Assembly (NCBI GenBank): GCA_017457555.1
Contig: JAFTHG010000268.1
Span: 1-15,370 of the forward strand
Direction of reading: 5' to 3'
DNA from: Kiritimatiellia bacterium
Lineage (GTDB): Bacteria; Verrucomicrobiota; Kiritimatiellia; RFP12; DVOR01
DNA length: 15,370 bases
Shown here: piece by piece, positions 1 to 6,923 of the stretch
How the letters are laid out: every line of letters starts with the position of its first letter
Position numbering within the stretch: position 1 is the stretch's first letter
Translations under genes and position numbers: made by a program
The notes under the pieces: generated by a model
What the model was told of the DNA's origin: nothing
Seen by the model: the letters and a program-made list of their open reading frames with translations, nothing else
Database searches by the model: none

Positions 1-7
1 CTCACGC

Positions 8-74
8 GACCTCAACGAGGCCCTCGCGCAAGGTGGACGAGGCCCTCGTTGAGGTCAAGTCTGCATTTTTGACC
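8..74. repeat. Long hairpin with an overlapping alternative hairpin
   Basis: Bases 8-20 are perfectly complementary to 44-56 (13 bp). After a C/C mismatch, bases 22-26 pair with 38-42, leaving an 11-base loop. Within this, the 11-mer CGAGGCCCTCG occurs twice as a direct repeat (16-26 and 38-48). A second stem, GGTCAA at 53-58 with TTGACC at 69-74, uses four of the same bases, so the two structures exclude each other. Neither is followed by a clean T-run on either strand. It could be a terminator of an unseen gene, an attenuator-like switch or a dispersed palindromic repeat. The sequence alone does not decide. Confidence 0.55.
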
Positions 75-497
75 CCAAAAACGGCCTTCAAACCGACCCA
101 CCAAGAGGCACTTTTTCGGCAAGGAAGCCGCTGTAGACGGGTTTATTTGGGGCGATTTTCAGCATAACTTACTACCCATCAAAGACTTAAGTGGATTTTA
201 CAAACGTTGCAAAAATGCGCTTTTTGGGGGCTCAAATGGGGAAAGGTGCGGCAAAAATGGCGCACAACAGAAAAAATTTTCAAATCGCTGAAAATCACAA
301 CAAAAAGTGAAAAAAGTGACCTTTCTGCGTATTTAAAAGCAGCACCTTTGCTCGCTGTAGAGCACCTTCTGCGTTTGACTATCTTTCAAGGGGGGTGTTT
401 GGGTTCTGTGTGGGCGATGGGTTACGAGTGAAAGAGCCGCTATTTGGCGTGGTGAGGGTGGCCGAGGTGGCGGCAGAATGCTTGAGGGGGGACTGGC

Positions 498-533
498 AAA
501 AAAAGAACAGTGCCTGTCGGGCGCTGTCCTTTT
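498..533 (-). terminator. Intrinsic terminator of the minus-strand operon
   Basis: Read on the minus strand, ACAGCGCC and GGCACTGT form an 8-position stem with one C/A mismatch around a CGACA loop. It extends outward through a G/T wobble, a G-C pair and A-T pairs. A run of seven T (504-498) follows directly. It lies about 95 bases after the stop of the phosphohexomutase gene, where a terminator for the gene block is expected. An A-run precedes the stem, so it could also act weakly in the opposite direction. Confidence 0.85.
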
Positions 534-557
534 CGGGGATGGTTTTCTTTTTGTGGG

Positions 558-619
558 TGGTCGCAATGGCCGATTGGATGGCGACCATGAAGCGTTTCGA
601 GACGGCGGCTTCGCCTCTC
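558..619 (-). other. Two stem-loops in the operon 3' untranslated region
   Basis: Two hairpins lie between the last stop codon and the terminator. At 599-619 GAGA and GGCG pair with CGCC and TCTC around a four-base loop, with one unpaired base. At 558-587 a 7-bp perfect stem (TGGTCGC/GCGACCA) encloses 16 bases. Neither is followed by T's, so they do not look like terminators themselves. They may protect the 3' end of the transcript or be chance pairings. Confidence 0.35.
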
Positions 620-627
620 CTGACGGC

Positions 628-1980
628 TTAGATGGCCGATTTGGCGGCGGCAAGAAGGGCGTCAAGGCGTTCTTGTGTGCGGGTTTCGCCGGCCAAACGC
701 AGGATGGGCTCGGTGTTGGAGGCGCGAACGCCAAACCACGCATCGGCCCAGTCCAGACGGATTCCGTCAAAGTCGGCTCGCTGGAGGGGGGCGCCCATGA
801 GGGCCACTACGGCGGTTTCGACCCGGGCAATGGCGGCGGCACGGTCGGTTACGCCGTGTACATTCACCTCGCCGGAGCGTTTGTAGCGGTTGAGAATCGG
901 TGCCAGAATCTGCGAGAAGGTCTGGCCTTTGCGTTTGGCATCGGCGACAATAGCCAGCAGGAAGCGTGCGGCGAGTTCGCCACTGTCGCACCAGTAGAAG
1001 TGACGGAAGTAGTAGTGTCCGGCCACTTCGCCACCGCACAGCCCATTCTGTTCGCGCAGGGCGGTCTTGGCAAAGGCGGCTCCGACACGCACCATCAAGG
1101 GGTCAAATCCCGTTTCACGCAGATTTTCCATCACGCCTCGGGAGGTGCGGATGTCATGCACCACGACAGGCGCCATGCCTTCCACGGGGAAGTGTTCGCG
1201 GAGCCATTGGGCAAAGAGCGGAATGAGGGCGTCCGGGGGAACAAATTCGCCCTGTTCATCCACGCACATCACGCGATCGGCATCGCCATCAAAGATGAGG
1301 CCCACGTCCAAAGCGTTTTGCTTTACAGCGGCAATGAGCTGTTCGCAATTTTCCATTTCCAGCGGATTGGGGCCATGGTGCGGGAAGGTGCCATCGGGTT
1401 TGGCATTTAAGAGGACGGCCGCCGAATCAAAGAGATCTTCAGCAATCAGCCCGGCAGCACCGTCAGAGCAATCCACGGCGTAGTTCAAACCGGAGATGTC
1501 ACCCCTGAATGTGTTCAGCCATGCGGTGTATTCTGCACGGTAGTCGGCTTGGGTGACGGTGCCGGGGGTCGCGGCGGCCGGTGGAAGGTTGCCCGATACA
1601 ATCTGTGCTTCCACATCGCTCAGCCCCAGATGGTAACCGCAGGGGCGCGCTTCGGCCTTGGAGACTTTGAGACCGTTGTATTCGGGCGGATTGTGCGAGG
1701 CGGTAATCATCACCGAACCACCGAACCCTTTGGCGGCGGTAAAGAAGTAGACCATCGGCGTGGTGGCCAGCCCCATATCGGTGACATCGGCTCCGGCCTC
1801 CGTCAAACCGCGCACCAAAGCATCCCGGAGTGCGGGCGAAGAGGTGCGGGCATCCCGGCCAACCAGTATGGAGGTCGCGCCCAACATGGCCGGCAGGCAG
1901 CGCCCTACCTGATAGGCCAGATCATCGGTTAATTCAGTTCCGTAAATACCACGGATGTCATACGCTTTGAATGCTGTCAT
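628..1980 (-). CDS. manB: Phosphomannomutase/phosphoglucomutase
   Basis: This 450-residue cytoplasmic enzyme belongs to the alpha-D-phosphohexomutase family. It interconverts hexose 6-phosphates and 1-phosphates through a phosphoserine, supplying mannose-1-P or glucose-1-P for surface polysaccharide and nucleotide-sugar synthesis. The protein opens with KAYDIRGIYG. All four family signatures are present: the phosphoserine loop TASHNP (93-98, Ser95), the Mg-binding loop DGDADR (231-236), the sugar-binding GGEVAGH (316-322) and the phosphate-binding RASNTEP near the C-terminus (419-425). Length matches the bacterial AlgC/ManB type. An AAGGAG ribosome binding site (1988-1993) sits seven bases before the ATG. 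It is the last gene of the block, 21 bases after the rRNA methyltransferase gene. Mannose versus glucose preference cannot be read from the sequence, so the symbol is provisional. Confidence 0.93.
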   Translation of the reverse strand: MTAFKAYDIRGIYGTELTDDLAYQVGRCLPAMLGATSILVGRDARTSSPALRDALVRGLTEAGADVTDMGLATTPMVYFFTAAKGFGGSVMITASHNPPEYNGLKVSKAEARPCGYHLGLSDVEAQIVSGNLPPAAATPGTVTQADYRAEYTAWLNTFRGDISGLNYAVDCSDGAAGLIAEDLFDSAAVLLNAKPDGTFPHHGPNPLEMENCEQLIAAVKQNALDVGLIFDGDADRVMCVDEQGEFVPPDALIPLFAQWLREHFPVEGMAPVVVHDIRTSRGVMENLRETGFDPLMVRVGAAFAKTALREQNGLCGGEVAGHYYFRHFYWCDSGELAARFLLAIVADAKRKGQTFSQILAPILNRYKRSGEVNVHGVTDRAAAIARVETAVVALMGAPLQRADFDGIRLDWADAWFGVRASNTEPILRLAGETRTQERLDALLAAAKSAI

Positions 1981-2001
1981 TTGAAAACTCCTTTTCGTCT
2001 T

Positions 2002-3192
2002 TTACTCCACGTAACAGAGCAGACCTTTCAAGTAAAGCCCTTCCGGAAAGTTCAACGCTTCCACATGGTCTGGAGCTTGACGTAACTCCTGAATAATACG
2101 TAATGTGCGCCCGGCATCACGCGCTGCCTCGGCGACTACGGTGCGGAAAAGGTCCGGCGTGATGGCTCCGGAACAGGAGAAGGTGGCGAGATAACCGCCC
2201 TTTGCCACAAGTTTAATGCCCATGAGATTGACATCTTTGTAGCCGCGCAGGGCCTTCATCGTCTGGCTGCGCGTGTCGGCAAACTTGGGAGGATCCAGAA
2301 CAACTACGTCAAAGGTGCGGCCTCGATCACGGAAACCGCGCAAGACCTGAAAGACATTGCCCTGAATAAACTCGGTATCCGCCTCCGCAAAGCCATTCAG
2401 CACGGTATTGGCACGGGCCAGAGCCAGAGCCGGAGCGGAGATATCCACCTGCGTCACCGCTTTTGCCCCGGCCTTTTGTGCGGCAATGCCAAAGCCACCC
2501 GTGTAGCAGAAGGTGTTCAGGAGCGTCTTTCCGACGGCATAAGTCGCTACAATGCGCCGACTCTCCCGTTGATCCAAGTAGTATCCCGTTTTGTGACCGT
2601 TCCGCACATCCACTTCAAATTGGACATCTCCCTCCTGAATCACGACACGTTCTGGAGGCTCCACGCCGGCAAGCAGACCGGTAGTCTGCGGCAAACCTTC
2701 ATGGGCCAGTCCGTCAACATCGCTCCGGTCATAGAAACTGCTTGCGCCTGTCAGCTCCATCAAGAGCGGCACCACCAGCGGTTTTGCCCAAACGGCGCCT
2801 GCAGTGGCGAATTGCCCCGAGAGCACATCGGCATAGCGATCCACCGTAATGCCCGGCAAACCATCGGCCTCAGCATTAATGAGGCGCAGCGCATTCGTCT
2901 GAAAGCGCGCTCCCATCTCTGCACGAATTGCCAATGCAGAGGTTACTTTTTCGCGGAAAAAAGCTTCATCAATCGGCGCATCACTCCCGAAACGCCACAT
3001 CCGCACGCGGATTTGTGACTCCGGCGACCAGGCACCCACGCCCAGAATATCCCCGGAAGCCGAGCAGATCCGCACCGGTTCGCCAATAGACGGACGCCCA
3101 TCCACCGCAGCGATTGCACCGGAAAAGATCCACGGATGCCCCTGGCGTGTGGGGCGATCGCGCTTAGGTTTTAAGGTAACCGTGAACATCAT
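2002..3192 (-). CDS. rlmI: RlmI-type 23S rRNA (cytosine-5) methyltransferase
   Basis: This is a 396-residue class I SAM-dependent methyltransferase of the RlmI/YccW type. E. coli RlmI makes m5C1962 in 23S rRNA. The N-terminal part (about 1-75) resembles the PUA RNA-binding domain, including the GHPWIFSGAI segment. The central GYYLDQR (203-209) and the SAM-binding NTFCYTGGFG (226-235) follow, then DPPKF (300-304) and a Cys in FSCSG (340), as in this family. Two ATG codons are adjacent at the start (3192 and 3189). GGGAG stands three bases before the first and six before the second, so translation may begin at the second. It starts nine bases after the rph stop, so the two are probably co-transcribed. 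The exact target base is inferred from the family. Confidence 0.9.
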   Translation of the reverse strand: MMFTVTLKPKRDRPTRQGHPWIFSGAIAAVDGRPSIGEPVRICSASGDILGVGAWSPESQIRVRMWRFGSDAPIDEAFFREKVTSALAIRAEMGARFQTNALRLINAEADGLPGITVDRYADVLSGQFATAGAVWAKPLVVPLLMELTGASSFYDRSDVDGLAHEGLPQTTGLLAGVEPPERVVIQEGDVQFEVDVRNGHKTGYYLDQRESRRIVATYAVGKTLLNTFCYTGGFGIAAQKAGAKAVTQVDISAPALALARANTVLNGFAEADTEFIQGNVFQVLRGFRDRGRTFDVVVLDPPKFADTRSQTMKALRGYKDVNLMGIKLVAKGGYLATFSCSGAITPDLFRTVVAEAARDAGRTLRIIQELRQAPDHVEALNFPEGLYLKGLLCYVE

Positions 3193-3201
3193 GGGCTCCC
3201 A

Positions 3202-3918
3202 TCAGGCTTCCAACGCGGCGGCCTGAGCCTCAAACAACTGGCGGCAACCGTCCTTTGCCAGCGCGCGCAAGGTGTCGAGCTGTGCCTCTGTGAAAGGTTC
3301 GTGTTCGGCAGTACCCTGCATCTCCACGAAACGACCATCGGAAGTCATCACCACATTCATATCCACATCTGCGGTAGAATCGTGGGCATAGTCCAAATCC
3401 TGCGTCGGCTCACCCTTGCAAATCCCGACGCTGATGGCGGCAACACGCCGCACAATGGGATTCTGCTCCAGCAGCCCCTGCGCCATCAATTTGCGAATGG
3501 CATCTTCCAGCGCAATCATACCGCCAGTAATTGAGGCACAGCGCGTACCACCATCGGCCTGTAAGACATCGCAGTCAATGGTGATGGTGCGCTCGCCCAG
3601 AGCCTTCATATCCACCGAAGCCCGTAAAGCACGCCCGATCAAACGGCTGATTTCCACACTGCGGCCATCCTGTTTCAACTTCTTAATGTCGCGGTCTTTG
3701 CGCGTCATCGTGGCAGAGGGCAACATGGCATATTCGGCTGTAACCCACCCTTCTCCACTGTCACGGCGGAAAGGCGGCACCTTTTCTTCTACACTTGCTG
3801 TGCATAACACCCACGTATTGCCCTGTTTGTACAACACCGAGCCGGCGGCATATTGGGTAAAACCACGAATAATTTCTACCTGACGCATCTGCTTAACACC
3901 TTTCCTTTTATCATTCAT
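3202..3918 (-). CDS. rph: Ribonuclease PH
   Basis: This 238-residue phosphorolytic 3'-5' exoribonuclease trims tRNA 3' ends using inorganic phosphate and normally forms a hexamer. Family landmarks run the full length: GSVLYKQGNTWVLCTAS, the GWVTAEYAMLP stretch, RSVEISRLIGRALR, IDCDVLQADGGTR, and DMNVVMTSDG followed by EMQGTAEHEPF. The length equals E. coli RNase PH. From the 3918 start, Q10, R12 and V14 align with E. coli positions 10, 12 and 14. A later ATG at 3888 has a better ribosome binding site (AAGGTG, eight bases upstream) but would remove the conserved N-terminal segment, so I keep 3918. Residues 2-9 are less typical of the family. The gene follows DUF4230 after a hairpin-bearing gap. 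Confidence 0.93.
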   Translation of the reverse strand: MNDKRKGVKQMRQVEIIRGFTQYAAGSVLYKQGNTWVLCTASVEEKVPPFRRDSGEGWVTAEYAMLPSATMTRKDRDIKKLKQDGRSVEISRLIGRALRASVDMKALGERTITIDCDVLQADGGTRCASITGGMIALEDAIRKLMAQGLLEQNPIVRRVAAISVGICKGEPTQDLDYAHDSTADVDMNVVMTSDGRFVEMQGTAEHEPFTEAQLDTLRALAKDGCRQLFEAQAAALEA

Positions 3919-3936
3919 TTGAACAGATTCCGGTGA

Positions 3937-3961
3937 ATGCTGCGTTCTTCAAGCGCAGCAT
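3937..3961 (-). other. Intergenic stem-loop between DUF4230 gene and rph
   Basis: ATGCTGCG (3937-3944) pairs perfectly with CGCAGCAT (3954-3961). An inner T-A and G-T pair can extend the stem to ten. It overlaps the first base of the DUF4230 stop codon and lies in the 42-base gap before rph. No T-run follows on the minus strand, so it is not a standard intrinsic terminator. It could be an RNA-processing or stability element. Confidence 0.5.
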
Positions 3962-4620
3962 CACTTATCCTGTTGATACTGTTGGAAGAGCGCCTCCACA
4001 TCCACTTCTCCGGGAGGTGGGAGCACCTTTAATCTGAAAGAGCCCACCGAACGCCAAATCGGCGTCAGCGCTTTTTGGAAATCTGCGGCTAACTGGTCGG
4101 CATCAATCAAGCGTTGCTCGGTGATTTCGCGAATCAATTGCCGTCCCTCCTCCGCTTCATCAATGCCACTGTCATGGGCTGGCATGACGACACGGGCGAC
4201 AAAGGTCTTTTTACTCACCAACCGTTTGCGGTCGCCAAAGGTATCAACAGAGAGCAAGCGAATCTGTGGCAAGGGCAGCGTCACCGTCTGCGTGGCGGCA
4301 TCTGCGACAATCGCAGAGGGGTCAATCTCCGAAAGATCAAAGCCGAATTTGAGCGTATAAATCGTTTCAACCACCAAACTCTCATGGGTTGATTCCTTAA
4401 TTGTCAGAATCTTCCACTTCATCTTCCGGGTGGCGAGTTCGGCAATTTGTTGATTCTCCAGCAGTTCACACACGCGCTGTTGCTGCGTACTGAAGAGCTG
4501 CTCCACCCACTGTCTGACGCAATCCAGTTTCAAGGCAAACTGAGCCACAGCGACCAACGCCAGAAGCACCACCACGGAGTGCAGCGCACCACGAAACCAT
4601 GTCCAGAACTTACGCAACAT
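3961..4620 (-). CDS. DUF4230 membrane-anchored protein
   Basis: This 219-residue protein of unknown function resembles the DUF4230 family. A hydrophobic segment at about residues 13-31 (SVVVLLALVAVAQFAL) should anchor it in the inner membrane with the rest outside. The body shows the expected alternating beta pattern: an early ELATRKMKWK segment, ETIYTLKFGFDLSEID, then TVTLPLPQIRLLSVD. A charged, probably helical region follows (about 150-195). The ATG is preceded by a strong GAGGAGGAG (4623-4631) that overlaps the stop of the upstream 45-residue membrane protein, so the two are probably translationally coupled. No catalytic motif is visible. DUF4230 proteins have no established biochemical role that I know of. 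Confidence 0.75.
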   Translation of the reverse strand: MLRKFWTWFRGALHSVVVLLALVAVAQFALKLDCVRQWVEQLFSTQQQRVCELLENQQIAELATRKMKWKILTIKESTHESLVVETIYTLKFGFDLSEIDPSAIVADAATQTVTLPLPQIRLLSVDTFGDRKRLVSKKTFVARVVMPAHDSGIDEAEEGRQLIREITEQRLIDADQLAADFQKALTPIWRSVGSFRLKVLPPPGEVDVEALFQQYQQDK

Positions 4621-4629
4621 TGCTCCTCC

Positions 4630-4767
4630 TCAATACTTGACGAAGCACAGCAGAAAAAGAACCACGGCGCATAGCAGAATGCACCACAGCACGCTGAAAA
4701 AGGAGACCTTACGCCGACGCGCAGTAATCTTTTTCCGTCTTTTTTTAAGGAAGTCTTTGAATCCCAC
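4630..4767 (-). CDS. 45-residue basic single-span membrane protein
   Basis: I do not recognise a family. A GTG start at 4767 has a GAGAGG ribosome binding site (4774-4779) six bases upstream that overlaps the radC stop codon. The reading frame then ends at a TGA that overlaps the ribosome binding site of the DUF4230 gene. The fit on both sides argues for a real gene. The product has a very basic N-terminal half (KKRRKK and ARRRK by residue 20) followed by a hydrophobic helix of about 20 residues with three cysteines, ending CFVKY. Positive-inside topology would put the basic part in the cytoplasm and the short tail outside. It may work with the DUF4230 protein, itself a membrane protein. Confidence 0.6.
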   Translation of the reverse strand: MGFKDFLKKRRKKITARRRKVSFFSVLWCILLCAVVLFLLCFVKY

Positions 4768-4777
4768 GGAATACCTC

Positions 4778-5593
4778 TCAATTGAAATGACACTGCTGGT
4801 GACTGCGAATCGAATAGTAACACGGATCACACACGCCCGGCCGCCCCACAATAATGTGGTCAATCACGGGGATATTGAGGGTCTTCCCCGCAGCGATCAG
4901 CGTGTCTGTGGTTGCCAAATCCTCCGGGCTCGGGTCCGGATGACCACTGGGATGATTGTGAATCAGAATCACTGCGGCAGCACTCATCAGCACTGCTTGC
5001 CGAAAGACTGTCTGCACATCAATCACCGTCCGGGCGCCAACCCCCAATGTCAGCAATTCAGGACGGTCAATTAAACGGCGGCGGCGATCCAGATAAAGCA
5101 CCCAAAAGCCCTCGCGATTGAAGTGTTTGATCTCGTCTATCACGAGCGCCACCGCTTGCGAAGGCGTTAAAATGGCGGCGGCAGGTTTATCCTGTTTGAC
5201 CGCATAAATGCGGAAACCCACTTCAAATGCCGCAAGCAGAGAGGCGATTTTATCCTTCCCGATTCCACGCAATTCAGGCGTTCTGGAGATAAACAGTTTC
5301 AGTGAGCGGCTATCCCACGTACGGATATTATCCAAACCGCCAATGCCTTTCAGGAAACGTTCGGCCAAGTCACGCACATTACAGCCGGAAATGCCGGTCC
5401 GCAATAAGATGGCGACCAGCTCCGCATCCGTTAAAGCCTCCGCACACGAGGCCAACAGTTTTTCACGGGGACGTTCCGTTTCCGGCAAATCTTTCATGCG
5501 GGCGGCGGCACTGTCCGCATCAGACACTTTCTCGGAAAGGATGCGCCCTGCCCCAGCCGCTTTCGGCAATTCCGGATAAACCATCTGTGTCAT
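4778..5593 (-). CDS. radC: RadC family JAB/MPN-domain protein
   Basis: This 271-residue protein belongs to the RadC (UPF0758) family. Its historical DNA-repair label is doubtful and its substrate is unknown. The N-terminal domain carries the family opening RPREKLL (41-47), LTDAELVAILLRTG (54-67) and a helix-hairpin-helix around ELRGIGKDK (107-115). The C-terminal JAB domain has the metal-binding HNHPSG (212-217) and the later Asp in SPEDL (Asp225). About 35 poorly conserved residues precede the family core. The start at 5593 gives an ATGA overlap with the miaA stop and sits ten bases after GGAGG. A GTG three codons earlier is possible but lies only one base from that ribosome binding site. 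Confidence 0.9.
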   Translation of the reverse strand: MTQMVYPELPKAAGAGRILSEKVSDADSAAARMKDLPETERPREKLLASCAEALTDAELVAILLRTGISGCNVRDLAERFLKGIGGLDNIRTWDSRSLKLFISRTPELRGIGKDKIASLLAAFEVGFRIYAVKQDKPAAAILTPSQAVALVIDEIKHFNREGFWVLYLDRRRRLIDRPELLTLGVGARTVIDVQTVFRQAVLMSAAAVILIHNHPSGHPDPSPEDLATTDTLIAAGKTLNIPVIDHIIVGRPGVCDPCYYSIRSHQQCHFN

Positions 5594-6462
5594 TGTTGCC
5601 ACACCTCCGCAACACGATCTGCCAACTGCTCAATCGTATCACCCGATTCGCCACGCACCCACGTTACCTCAAATTGACCGCGCAGATAAGTTTCCTGACG
5701 GCGCGCCAACTGACGGGTGCGAATCACAGTACGTTCCTTAGCCTCCGACAGCGACAGCGTGCCATCCAACACGCCAAAGGCTTCAGCATAACCAATGGCC
5801 TGAGCCGCAGTCCGGGACCATTCAGGGAAATGCCGGCGGACACTTTCCGCCTCATCCAGCAACCCGGCGGCATACATCGCCTCCACTCTTTGAGCAATGC
5901 GTTGGTGAAGGATGGCGCGATCCCACGTCAATGCCGTCAACACCGGTTTTTGTCCGCTCTCCCATCCTTTGGGAAGTACGCCGCCACCTGCCAGAATCTC
6001 CAGCGCGCGCACCAGACGACGGGGATTGGAAGGATCAGCAATTGTATTTCCCGTGGCGGCCAGACGGGCCTGGAGTTCCTCAAGAGAACAAGCCTCTAAT
6101 TCTGCCCTTAAGGCGGGATTGGATGGCGGCGTCGGCGACAAGCCACGCAGGAGCACGCTAAAGTAAAGCCCCGTGCCACCGGCAACAATGCAAGGACGGA
6201 CAAGAGCCTCGGCGCGTTCAGCCTCCTGCAACCATGCCGCCGCAGAGAAATCCTGTGCCGGCGTGACACAGTCCACGCCAAAATACGGCACTTCGCCACG
6301 TTCAGCAGGAGAGGGTTTTGCCGTGCCGATATCCAGACCCTGATAAACTAACATCGCATCCGCTGAGAGGATGGAGGCTCCCATCCGCTCGGCAAGAAGC
6401 TGAGCCACAGCACTCTTTCCTGTGGCCGTAGCTCCGGCAAGACAAAAACGTGTGAATGCCAT
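5590..6462 (-). CDS. miaA: tRNA dimethylallyltransferase
   Basis: This 290-residue cytoplasmic enzyme transfers a dimethylallyl group to N6 of A37 in tRNAs that read codons starting with U. The P-loop GATATGKS is at 10-17. Asp35 lies in SADAMLVYQGLDIGTAKP, GGTGLY is at 95-100, the DPSNPRRLVRALEIL segment follows, and RTRQLARRQETYLRG lies near the C-terminus. These are the usual MiaA landmarks in order. The ATG at 6462 shares one base with the lspA stop (TGATG), which favours it over a GTG seven codons upstream. The downstream radC start overlaps its stop by four bases. No MiaB is present in the window. Confidence 0.93.
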   Translation of the reverse strand: MAFTRFCLAGATATGKSAVAQLLAERMGASILSADAMLVYQGLDIGTAKPSPAERGEVPYFGVDCVTPAQDFSAAAWLQEAERAEALVRPCIVAGGTGLYFSVLLRGLSPTPPSNPALRAELEACSLEELQARLAATGNTIADPSNPRRLVRALEILAGGGVLPKGWESGQKPVLTALTWDRAILHQRIAQRVEAMYAAGLLDEAESVRRHFPEWSRTAAQAIGYAEAFGVLDGTLSLSEAKERTVIRTRQLARRQETYLRGQFEVTWVRGESGDTIEQLADRVAEVWQQ

Positions 6463-6923
6463 CAGGACTCTTTTGTCCGCCACTGAAGAATCAATAGCAG
6501 AAAGACCGCAACGCAGATTGCGCTGTCGGCAATATTGAAACAGGGGAAATGCGCATCACCCCAGTGAAAATCCAGAAAATCCACCACATAACTGAGGCGA
6601 ATCCGGTCAATCAGATTGCCAATAATACCGGAGAACAGCAGGCCGCCAATAGGATATGTCCACCGAGACGTTCCGAATAAAGCGCGCCAGAAACAGAGGC
6701 AAACAAGGATTGCCACGATGCCAATCCCGGCCAATACGTAGTGAAATCCCTGAAACATGCCCCAGGCTGCGCCTTGATTACGGACATAAGTCAATGCAAA
6801 ACACGGAAGCACCGGAAGCGATTCGCCCAACAAAAAGGAGCGCTCAATCAGCACCTTTGTCCACTGGTCTACCACCAGGACAACCAATGCCAGCACAACA
6901 GAAAAGAGAATCCACTTTCGCAT
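6462..6923 (-). CDS. lspA: Lipoprotein signal peptidase (signal peptidase II)
   Basis: This 153-residue inner-membrane aspartyl protease removes signal peptides from diacylglyceryl-modified prolipoproteins, such as the Pal protein encoded upstream. Four hydrophobic segments are visible. The conserved VVDQWTK lies in the first (Asp20). The catalytic pair is Asp106 in GNLIDR and Asp133 in FNIADS. The start shares one base with the mraY stop (TAATG) and has AAGGTG five bases upstream. A longer reading frame continues into mraY but would add 36 residues before the first membrane helix, so I reject it. Its place directly after mraY suggests co-expression with envelope synthesis. Confidence 0.95.
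   Translation of the reverse strand: MRKWILFSVVLALVVLVVDQWTKVLIERSFLLGESLPVLPCFALTYVRNQGAAWGMFQGFHYVLAGIGIVAILVCLCFWRALFGTSRWTYPIGGLLFSGIIGNLIDRIRLSYVVDFLDFHWGDAHFPCFNIADSAICVAVFLLLILQWRTKES

Larger units (their letters stand above)
1..627. other. Non-coding region downstream of the gene block
   Basis: I see no convincing gene in these 627 bases. They lie after the stop of the phosphohexomutase gene. The right part (498-620) holds the operon terminator and two further stem-loops. The middle (about 200-320) is richer in A and T than the flanking genes and has A-tracts at roughly helical spacing. The left 75 bases hold a long imperfect hairpin. Short open frames exist here, including one open from the window's left edge to a stop near 168-170, but none has both a start with a ribosome binding site and a recognisable protein. 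The left edge may belong to an unseen neighbour. Confidence 0.6.

Noticed and set aside
3..170. Frame open from the left edge, and another at 73-286 without ATG
   Set aside because: Both are short, run through hairpin or A/T-rich sequence, and have no recognisable protein or start. A gene end at the edge cannot be fully excluded.
207..431. 74-codon plus-strand frame in the non-coding region
   Set aside because: No ribosome binding site, no family resemblance, and it spans the phased A-tracts.
478..1410. 310-codon plus-strand open frame opposite the phosphohexomutase gene
   Set aside because: It lies antisense to a gene with all family motifs, runs through the terminator and resembles no protein. 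High-GC codon bias explains the open frame.
2476..3018. 180-codon plus-strand open frame within rlmI
   Set aside because: It is antisense to a clear methyltransferase gene, with no recognisable product.
5302..6099. 265-codon plus-strand open frame across radC and miaA
   Set aside because: It is antisense to two well-supported genes and has no domain or fitting start.
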